NCBI RefSeq assembly: GCF_000142905.1
Contig: NW_013657661.1
Location: 66,767 to 108,768, forward strand
Direction: 5' to 3'
From: Thecamonas trahens ATCC 50062
Taxonomy: Eukaryota; Apusozoa; Apusomonadida; Apusomonadidae
Length of the DNA stretch: 42,002 nt
Position numbers and translations under genes: made by a program
The notes under the pieces: model-generated
What the model was told of the DNA's origin: nothing
What the model saw: only the letters and a program-made list of their open reading frames with translations
Databases searched by the model: none
Part shown: positions 26,714 to 36,275 of the stretch, piece by piece
How the letters are laid out: each line of letters starts with the position of its first letter
How positions within the stretch are numbered: position 1 is the stretch's first letter

Positions 26714-29700
26714 CTATCGCCGGCCAGGCGACCCCCGCGAAACCGGTGACATCGGAACGTTGGTCGTCCTCGGCGACTCGGTCACGACTTGCTCGGGCTC
26801 AGCCAGCGCGGGTGGCTCCGGATCGACCTCCAGTTGGATAACCGTCCGTCCGCGCGTGGAACGCCGCGGAGCCACTGGCGCTCCGCGCGTGGAACGCCGC
26901 GGAGCCACTGGCGCTGGTTTTTCTGGCTCTACTGGTGCCGTACTACCACTGGGCTCGTCGACTAGCTCGTCGAGCTTGGGCCCTGACTTGGAGAGCGACG
27001 ACGATCGCTTGCGCGCGTGGTGGACACCTCGGTCGCAATGGTGATGTTGGCAAACGCCCGCGAGGTCGGCGGCCCACCCAGATCCGGTGATGACGCTCCG
27101 CCACCTCTTGGACTCGCCAGTTCTTGCAAGCTCTCACTTGGTGATACAAGATCAAATGATGAGCCCGTCCGCGACAGCAGCGGTGGTCCGGCCGCTCCCT
27201 CGCCGCTCATGTCGTCCGCCAAGTTTCCAGAACCGAGACTCTGCTCAAACATCGACGACATAGAGCTAGTCAGATCCGCTTCGCATGTCGTTCGCACATC
27301 TGTCAGCGGCAGCTCCAGCTCCTCGCCGTCAACATCGAGCTTGATCTTGACCTGGATGGTCTTGCTCACTGCCGTCACCTCGTCCCGAGCCGCGCCTGCA
27401 AGTGCCGCCTGCGCCGACCGCGGCACCGCGAGCACCTCAGCCCCGGTCCACGAGCCATCTGTAAAGACTATGACATGGTCACCAACGCCAGGCAAGCCAA
27501 GCTTGGCCCGGAGCTCGGCCTGTGCCGCCTCAGCCGCCGCCACCGCGTCATCGGCCCGGTTCATCCTCCGAATCTCGTCGAGACCCATCGTTTCGTCGTC
27601 AGCATACCCGTCAAAGATGACCACTACCACACGGTTCCCGCTCGCTGCCATCTTGACCTGCTGCACCGTCGCGGGTACCAGTCGCCGTTAAAGTAGCACT
27701 CAACCCGTCCGCCAGGCGCCGGCCATACGTTCATCGGCACGCGCACGTCGTCCATGCCAAACACGCCCTCGCCGCTCCCATCCTCGAACTTCACCCACAC
27801 CCGTGCCCCGCCCTCAGCGTCTTTCCGTTGCTCCACGGCCGCAGACACCCACTGTCCTGGCTCGGTCTGCACCTCGGCCACGTCGCCCGGCTGCGGCCAA
27901 GCCAGGCGGCTCTTGCGCGGCCGCCGCAAAGCGTCTCGCTCGACCTTGACCGCCCTGTCCTCGTCCTCGCCCTCGCCATCGCCGACCGAAACAAGCACTC
28001 GCCCATCATCGCGGTCCGACTCGACCACCACTCCGCCCACCCACTTGCCATCAATCTGGACGTCTACGGCATCGGCAACAGCTGGCCACTCGACCTCGGC
28101 ATCAATAGTGGCGTCGAATCCGCTCTCGGTCTCGTCCTCGTCCTCGTCCTCGCCCTTGCCCTCTCCCTCGGCTTCAACCTCGGCCTCGAACCCAATAAGA
28201 CCCCCGGCCTCGGCCTTCTGCCAGCCATCTGCTCCCTCTCCAGTTGGACAATCAGCGGATCCAGCTTCGCTCCGTGGCGACGCCATGCGGCTGAACACGT
28301 CTTCAGTGTGCTCATTGCTGGCCTCGTCTGAGCTCCTCTCTGCGAGCTTGTCGTCCAGTGCCAGACCAAGAGCCGCAACCAGTGCCTCTGCGCTCTCAAC
28401 CTCGCCTGTCTCAATCTCGGCCTCGGCCATGCCGCCATCCTTGTCCTCGCCATCAACGTCGACGTCAACGTCGGCATCGACTTGGGCATCGATCATTGCC
28501 TCGGTCCTGGTCCCAACCTCACAATCGTCCTCGGCCTGACCGACACCAATCACGTCAGCAACATCATCTTCTGCAATCGACGACATCGATCCTGGCTCCT
28601 TCCTGTCCTTGCCCTTGCCCTTACCCTTGCCCTTGGCACTTGGCTCCGGCCTCCGTAACTCCTCAACCGAGTACACGTGGTCCTCGTCTGGATAGCCGTC
28701 GAAAATGACTGCAACGCGGCGGGCGTCGACAAAGCCAAAGACCCGTGCTGGCCACCATGCATCGTCCATGTACGCCTCGACCGACGAGTGGAGCTTGGGC
28801 CAGGCCTTGGCCAGCGCGTCGGAGAGCGGGCGGACATCGATGAGCTCACACTCGATCTCAAAAGGCTTGCCATCGTTAAAGTTGGGCACGGACTCGATAG
28901 CCACCACCAGTCCGGGTTCGTCGCCGTCACGCTCAAGAACTGTCACCACGGTTCCGGGATACCATCGCGCGGTGGCGACAAGAAAACTCTCCACAGACTC
29001 GCCCTCCCGCGGAAGCCACGGCGCCATCGGTAGGTACTGCGCCGGGCGCAGCTCGGTAAGGCTCGCGGCCACCGTCCGTGACTTTCCCACCAGCGCCACC
29101 CGGCAATCCTCGGTCTCGTCGTCGATGGCTACCAGCGTCCCAAGATACCACTCGCCGGTCTTGGGTCCGTCACATCGAGTAAGTCTCCCTCAATCGGCAG
29201 CCACTCTTCGAGGCTCTCAGCATCGGCACCAATCCGCCCACGGACATGCCACCGAGGAAGGACCACCTCGGTGTCGCTCTTGTCGACCGCCACCACCACC
29301 GAGTGGGTGGCCGGTGAGACCCGAACAATGCGCCCGGCCACCCACTCGTCCTTACCGACCCGCGCATCGACCTTGGTGTTGAGCAGCTCGTTCCACTGCG
29401 CCGCGCCGCTGGAGCCCGCCACCGCCACTGATGCCACCGCCTCTGCATCCAGGCCAGCATCGAGCCCGGCCCGACTGCCCTCGCTCTGCGCCGCCGTCGA
29501 ATCGGTCTCAGCCAACGTCCCTGATGATGCCAACGACACCAAAGACGTCGAAGACGCCGATCTTGCTCCTCGCTTGCTCGGCCCTGCTGCCGACACCGAC
29601 CCGACCAGCGCTTTGGGGGCCTCTGTTGGCGAGCACGGTTCGTCGTCGCGCTCGCCACCGCCGGCGCCACTGTCCGCGCCCGAGCTCACGCCCGCACGTG

Positions 29701-29923
29701 CTGCTGCGTCCGTAGCGAGAGGCTCAAGAGCAGAGTTGCTCTCCAGAGTGCCTGCAGCCACCGGGCGGAGCTCGTCGAGGAACAACATCTCCTCATCATC
29801 GTAGCCGTCAAAGGCGACCATGAATCCGCCCGACTCATCGTCGGTGGCGGTCACCTCCCCAGGGTACCAACCAAAGTCTATAAAGCCCTCGACCCGCTCG
29901 CCCACACGCGGCTCCCACTCCAT
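26714..29923 (-). CDS. Multi-Tudor-like repeat protein with three internal frame breaks
   Basis: About 1070 residues if one base is restored at each of about 29163-29168, 27673-27675 and 27012-27034. At least eight, perhaps nine, copies of a Tudor-like barrel are visible, with the pattern W-Y/W-x-G/A-x-V, then a strand and V-x-F-D-G-Y-x-D-E, then L-R. Examples are FGWYPGEVTATDDES with VAFDGYDDEEMLFLDELRP, GEWYLGTLVAIDDE, ARWYPGTVVTVLE, DAWWPARVFGFVDA with VIFDGYPDEDHVYSVEELR, GKWVGGVVVESDRDD, GQWVSAAVEQRKDAE, and NGDWYPATV with VIFDGYADDETMGLDEIRR. Two breaks fall inside a repeat, between its W-Y and its V-x-x-D strands, which proves both frames are coding. A Lys/Gly-rich and acidic linker separates repeats 5 and 6. 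Tudor barrels bind methylated Lys or Arg. The role (chromatin or RNP granule) is inferred. It starts at ATG 29923, and the 26850-26915 duplication lies in its C-terminal part. Confidence 0.75.
26850..26915. repeat. 33-bp exact tandem duplication
   Basis: Two identical 33-bp units sit head to tail in the C-terminal coding part of the multi-Tudor gene. They encode APRRSTRG-type units twice in frame on the minus strand (APVAPRRSTRG, APVAPRRSTRG). The identity of the copies suggests a recent duplication or strong concerted slippage. Confidence 0.95.
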
Positions 29924-30102
29924 GCTCCCTCACTCGTGCCCTTTGGTGCCTTGCTACCTCCTCGCCACTTGTCGTGCTCCTGCCTACCGCTTGCTCCTGC
30001 CTGCCTGCCTCCGCACCTCGCCGCCCGCTCGGCCAAAGAGTCGAGTGCAGCACACCACACCTGCCGAGCCATGGTGCCGCATTTACCTTTCGCCACGCCG
30101 CA

Positions 30103-33100
30103 CTACGTCGACGACCCGTCGGACGAACCGCTGCCGACGCCGCCCTCGCCTCCGCCGGCAGTGGTTGAGCTCTCGTCGAGCGTGGTCTTGCGCGGAGTAT
30201 ACGGGCGGTCAAAGATGCCGGCCGACGAGTTCATGTCGGACGCCATGAGAAAGTCGTCAAACGCGCCTGTGTTTGCAAACGCTGGGTTGTCAGCGACCAC
30301 GTCCTCGTTGGAGGGCATGTCGATCTCGCCACCGGTCTCCATCGTGTCGCCGAGCGAGTCGTTCATCGGAATGTCGTCGCGTTTTCAGCAGCTGGCGGCC
30401 GGTGCCGCGCCTGTGTCATGTACAGCACCTCCAGCGCCGCCTCCAGCGCCACGGCAGCTTCGGGATCAATGTCCGGTACCTCCTTGGCGAGATGCGCCGC
30501 GAGACGCGCTGCACGGTCTGACGTCGACGAGTACTTGAGGCTTCGCGACTGCCGGATGTGAACCACGTCACGGTAGATCGAGTAGACCACAATGCCAAAG
30601 AGAGCGGCGAGCGCGAGCATGACGCCGACAAAGAACAGATCCCCGGTACCGCTCTGTGCCTCGCGCTCGGCGTACGAGCCGACGCCGAGAAGAAGAAAAA
30701 CGACAAGCATGAGTGTGAGCTGAAAGTCGACCTCGTTGTAAAGCGGGTAAAAGTAAGGCTTGTACCGGAGAACAAAGAACGCATACGAGAGAAGGACCAC
30801 CACCATCAGGCCCGACTGGACGAGCTGTCGACCCGAGAAAAAGACCGCAGCAACGACCAGTGCCAGTCGCTTGCCAAGATCCGCCACGCCGACCCAGTAG
30901 TACGGGATGCGGAAGAGCCGGTAGAGCGCACCGTACCGTGCGTACGTCAGCGGTGTGAAGAGCTCATGCCGCCGCCCGATCACGCACGCAATCGAGTACA
31001 CTGGCACGCCGACGACAAATGAGATGAGCGCCGCCAGACCCAGCGGGAACGCTGTCCACCACCGCGAGTCAAAGCACGCCACGCCCGGGTCGGCGTCAAG
31101 CACAAAGTCGACCGAGCCTGGTAGCCTCGTGCAGTCAAACAGCGCCACCACAGCCCGCGCCATCGGAATGTACGTTACAGGCGCTACCGAGAAGATGACA
31201 GAGTCCATGATGGTGGCCAGAGGCACAAACTCGAGCGGCGCAAAGACCGTCCAGCGCCCGCCAAAGTACTTGAGCATGATGACTCCGGCCACAATGAGAA
31301 CAAGAAGGAGGAACGGGATCGTGACCGAGAGCACGTAAAGCCCGTAGAATCCGACAGAACACTCGGACGCCGTCAGTGAGAGATCCACGTTGGCCGCGTT
31401 GAACAGCGAGAGCGCAGACTTGGCCCGCGAGTCCCACCCAAAGTCAGAGTCCGACACAATGCCCACGACCTGGAACGCCACCACCGCCATCGACACCGTC
31501 GCCGGCACGTTGATCCGCCGAATCGCTGCCATGGTACCCGTCCCGGAAATCGTGGTTGTCTGCGCCGTCCGATACGCAATCGTCAACGCTGCTCCGATGG
31601 CAATCACCATGATCGCCACAAACACCCCGATGACGCCAACAGACGCTACCAGCGGGCACTTGGCGCAGTTGTCCGTCGGGTCGGTGTAGTAGCCCGAAGA
31701 GCACTCGTTGCACATGTAGTCCTCGTACCCGACGTTGCACACTCCTGCGCCCGCGCATCCACCCGACCGCCGACACCGCACAAACTCGGTGATCGGGTTG
31801 GTCTTGGAGGGATAGAAGCCCTTGGCCGCCTCCGGCAGCGCCACTCCTCCCGGGCATCGCCCGCCCTCGGGGCACGCCACGCAGGCCACGTCCGTCCGCC
31901 CCGTCAGCGTGTAGAAGTTCTCCTTGCAAACACACGGCGTGGTCGAGACAATCACAACCGCCCCATCAACCCCAGTCGTCGTGTTCGTCCTAGCCAGCCG
32001 AATCGTGTTCGCTGGGCAAAGCGGAATCGCCTCGCACGTGCCGCCCGACGTATCGTCTGAGAACGAGCCTGCCGAGCAGAACGCACACCGGAGCTCATCG
32101 CCAAACGGCGAGACCCGACCCTTGCCCGGCGGGCAGAGCGTGACATTGACATACACGCTTGTTTCGGGGAGCTCGGCCCCGCTCACCCCGCGGACGCTGA
32201 CGTCCAGTCGGAACAACCGCCCGGTCACGCTCGGCACGCTCGGCACGCTCACCGCAATCACCAGCGGGCTAAGCGATGCCTGCCCGGTCGCAGCATCAAA
32301 CGCCGCTCCGGTCTGGAGGTTCTCCAGCACGCTCTCGGGCTCGGTCGTCGTCACCAGCGCCACCATCCCAGCCTCGGTCGCCACCGCCCCGTACGCATCG
32401 CGCACTTCGAGCAGCCCGCTTCCGAGCGCTTCACCAGACACGACCGCTGCTGGCAACGTTCCGTCCACGGGCGCCAGTGTCACAGGCGGTGTGCGAAGCA
32501 CAACCTCACCTCCGCTCGCACCCGTGCGGTCCACAAACCACGCGGCAGGTGGCGCGTCGCTTGCGCCCGAAGGCACGCAGTGCATGACGCTGCCGGTCAC
32601 AAGCCCGCTCGTGTCTGCCGCGGATACCACAGCGTCGCACACAAAGCCAAGACTGCCAAACGGAGCAACACAATCGGTCACTGAAGCCGAATCATTGAGC
32701 ACAAACGCGCCCGCGCTCGGTACCAGCGGTACGCTCTGTCCGCGGATCACAGCTGTCGACTCGACCGTAGATGGCCAGCTGTAGCCCTTGGCCACGCTTG
32801 CCAGTCCGCCGCCAAACCCAGCAGTGCAACTCGTGATCGCTGTGCTCCCAGAGAGCACAATCGATGTGCTGCCCTCGGCCCCACGCACCGCCAGCCCACC
32901 GCCGGCCACGCCGGCCGAGTTGCCGACAATCGTCGCGTCGACAAGCGAGATGTCGGCGCTCTCGGCTGCCGACGTCACAAGAAGTGCACCGCCGACACCG
33001 CTCGGTGCCACGTTTTGCTCCAGCCGCGAGCTCCCGGTCACCGCAAGCTGACTGTTGGGCCCCATGACAGCCACCGCGCCGCCACCACCGCCGACCGCGC

Positions 33101-35888
33101 CGAGCCCGTGTGCTGTGTTGCGCAGAAACACAGTATCGCGTGCCTCAAACCGTGGACCGAGGCCAACGAGGCCGACTGCGCCCCCGGCTAGCCGCGCCGT
33201 GTTGTCGGCAAAGACGCAGCTGCGCGCGAGGAGGTACGCGCCCTCGGCCACAATCACGCCAGCGCCGATGCCGCTGAATGCCTGTGAAGGGCCCGAGTTG
33301 GCATTCGACGCACCTTGCACCGTCACATTGGTCAGCCGCAACACGCCCGAGCTCCCGCTCACCTGCAGAAACGAGCCGTCGGTCACTCCGGCGCCAAAGG
33401 TACCACGCGAGAAGACTACGTTATTCGCAGCGAGCACACCCTGGGTCGAGAGCAACGAGCCGCCTGTGGGGCCACAGTCAAACTGCGCAGGCTGACCTGC
33501 GTCGCCGGCAAGCATCACCACCGACGACGCAGGCAGGCTGATGCCAAATCGCTTGGAGCACGACCGAAGTTGCGCTCCCGGTGCAAACTCAACTCGGCGC
33601 GAGAAGCAGAGCGAAAACATGGCGCTCGAGAGCTCATGGGTGGAAAAGTTGCCCGAGACTTGGGTCACTCGCTGGCCCACATCCGAGAGCATCGCATTGC
33701 GGGTCCAAACCCTGAACGGTGCGTTTGCAAACGAGCTGAACATGACATCCATGAACAAATCGCCGTTGAGGTCGGCAAGTGCCACCGAGTAAAAGCCAGC
33801 CGACGGCAGCGACGCCACCGTGAGCGCGTTGGCCAAGAAGCCGCCAGTGCCGTCGTTGAACACGATAGCGACGCTCGTGCCGCCGGCAAGAACCAAATCA
33901 GGCGCGAGGTCGTCGTCGATCCGGCCGGCGGCCAGCGCAAACGGTGCAAAGGCCACAGGAGCCGAAGGGGCCGGAGAAAACGTCGTTCCACCCTGTGCAA
34001 ACAGCGCGGTCACTACGTTTGGCCCGCTGCTACCAACCGCAATGTCCAGCCGGCCGTCCAAGTTAAAGTCGGCGAGCGCGAGGCCGGTCGGTGCCGTAGC
34101 CGTCACCGAGACTGCGCCGGATGTGGTGAGCCCGCCGGGAGCTCCGGGCACAATGGCAACAAAAAGCGGGCTGTTGCCGGCGACGACAAGATCGTCCAGC
34201 CCGTCGCCAGTCACGTCACCCATTCGCGCATGGCGCGTAAAGGCAGACGAGAGGCCAAGATCGACCGGTGGAGCAAACGTTCCGCCCAGGTTGAGGTAAA
34301 AGCTCGGCGAGTTGTTGATCAGACGGCCGTGAACAATGTCGACAAGACCATCATGGTTGATGTCGGCCACTACGATCGGGCCAAAGACGTTGCTGGCAAT
34401 GGCCACCGGTTCGTCAAACTGGCCGCGGCCGAGGTTACGGGCCCAGTACAGGCCAGAGGTTGCGCCGGTCCATACCAGGTCAACGTCGCCGTTGTTGTCG
34501 ATGTCGCCAGGCGCAATGCTGTAGATGGTCGTTGCCGAGGCACCCGACGCCACAACCTGCGGCACCGAGGAAAATGTGCCCGACCCGTCGTTGGCAATCC
34601 ACACAACCTCGGCCTCGTCATTGTCGGCAAAAATAATGTCAGGCGCGGCGTCGCCGTTGAGGTCGGCAGCAAGGACGATGTAGGTCTTAAGGTTGTCGTA
34701 AATGGTCGGACTGGCTGCAAACTGCATGTCGTCGGCCTCCGTCACATTGTTGGAGTACCAAATCACGCCGTCGCCGTAGCCGATGACAACATCGACGAGG
34801 CCATCGCCGTTGATCTCACCCAGCACGACGCCCGGAATGGTGGCGCTGGTGACGGGAATCTCCAGCTGAGCGCCAAAAGTAGTGGCGCCCGAATTGAGAG
34901 AAACAGTAGCAGTATCCGCGCGCGATGTGACCAGGTCCAGAGCGCCGTCGCCGTTGGCATCGCCGACCACGAGAGACGCCGTGTCGATGCTGATGTCAAG
35001 CACTTTCCGGTTGACCGTCGACATGGCGCCGCCGCCAAGACCCTCAATGAGCCACGCTCCACCGGACAGACGCGTCGTGATAATGTCTACGACACCGTCA
35101 TTGGTGAGGTCTGCCACAACCAGGCCTTCGACATCGGCTGGCGGTGCCACAACAGACTTCAAGTTGGCAGGAAAGCCTCCTGTCCCGTCGTTGCGCCACA
35201 GCAGCGTGTCCAGGCCCAACCCAGTCAACACCAGGTCGTCGAGACCGCTCCCGTCCACGTCGGCCACGGCCACAAACTTGCCACTGCAGGCCAGGCTCAA
35301 GCCGAGAGAAAAGCCACCACTGCCGGTGTTGGTGTAGATGCGGACTTCTCCACTGCTGAAAACGACAACAATGTCGTCGTACGCATCGGCGTTGATCTTG
35401 CCCGCGCCGAGGTCCTCCATAACCAACGCGGTAGAGATTTCCACGCCGGGGGCAAACAATCCCGAGCCGTTGTTGAACACTGCGGTGGCCTCCGTAATGT
35501 GAAAGATAGCAAGATCGTTGGCCAAGCCCTCTCCATCAAAGTCAGCCACCACCGGTGATCGATGCTTGCCAGCAGTCTTACTCACGAGTACGAGCTCTGG
35601 AGCGCCGGTAAAGTCACCTGGCGTCACTGGCGGACAATAAAGTCTGAGCCCAGCAGGACTCGTACCGGTGCCAACCACTGCCACACACGCCATGCTTCCC
35701 ACTCTAACAACGGCCGGAATAGAAGCATACCCATTCCCGTAACCAGAGACCACAGTCGTTGCGGTAAGTGGCTCGAAGGAGAGCTTGCACTTTTGCCCGG
35801 ACACGGAGAGCAAGACCGACGACAAGGTAGCAACGAGGACGACCACAACCACCGCCAGGGTCTCTCCCACAGGGCGCATAGGGACCAT
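30103..35888 (-). CDS. Giant receptor-like protein: FG-GAP propeller, beta-helix, Cys-rich stalk, about nine TM
   Basis: About 1928 residues if one base is restored at 30363-30388. The start at 35888 (MVPMRPVGETLAVVVVVLVA) gives a signal peptide. Residues about 55-740 are FG-GAP/VCBS repeats with many Ca-binding loops (DANGDGALD, EINGDGLVD, DIDNNGDVD, DINHDGLVD, DVTGDGLDD, DFNLDGRLD), a seven-bladed propeller as in integrin alpha chains. About 775-1085 is a right-handed beta-helix-like region (NVTVQGASNAN, LARSCVFADNTARLAGGAV). About 1249-1405 is Cys-rich (CPPGKGRVSPFGDELRCAFC and CNECSSGYYTDPTDNCAKCP). Nine hydrophobic segments follow (about 1411-1768), resembling the polytopic domain of large protist surface receptors and TRP-like channels. 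In the first frame the protein stops at 30363. The other frame adds an acidic tail of about 90 residues (ending TAG/TGA-free to TAA-like stop at 30103). Surface sensing or adhesion is inferred. Confidence 0.85.
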
Positions 35889-36275
35889 GAACAGAGGGGG
35901 AGAGGGGGGACAAGTAATGGCTGTGGAGAGAGAGGAGAAGAGGGCGACGGGAGGGGAGGGGAGGGGAAGAGGGGGAGGGGGAGGGGGAGGGGGAGTGGCT
36001 GGTGAGAAGGAGGACGAGCTGGGAATGACTACACGCGTGCATTGGCAACGACTGCGCATGCCCGGGTGGGGGGGGGGGGGGGGGGGGGAGATAAAATTTT
36101 GTACTGGCGGAAGATGGCTCGGTCTACCGGGTCGCTGACCTTCTTCTGCCCGTTCGGCGCCAAGTTGGTGTCGAACCCAACCGACACGGGCCAAGGCGTA
36201 GGTAGTGCTGGGCACCTCGCAGGCAGATGGTGGTCAACACCTGGCGCGGAAAGAGCATTTGCTGGGTTGGTGGAT
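35889..36275. promoter_or_regulatory. Divergent region with G-tracts and a TATA-like box
   Basis: This lies between the giant receptor (minus) and the LRR protein (plus). 35945-35996 is a GGGGGA-type repeat, 36068-36088 is an uninterrupted run of about 21 G, and immediately after it comes ATAAAATTTT (36091-36101), the only TATA-like box seen here. The box lies about 20 bp before ATG 36114 and about 180 bp before ATG 36276, which favours the later start for the plus-strand gene. Confidence 0.45.
36068..36088. repeat. Poly-G run
   Basis: About 21 consecutive G on the plus strand, so poly-C on the sense strand of the receptor gene. The length in the assembly is approximate by nature. Confidence 0.9.

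Noticed and set aside
30103-30366. Independent 87-codon gene after the receptor
   Set aside because: Its frame continues upstream past its ATG as KRDDIP and meets the receptor frame at an AAAA run, so it is better read as the receptor's cytoplasmic tail.
33315-35558. 747-codon plus-strand frame opposite the giant receptor
   Set aside because: His/Arg-rich shadow of the antisense FG-GAP repeats; no domain and no start context.
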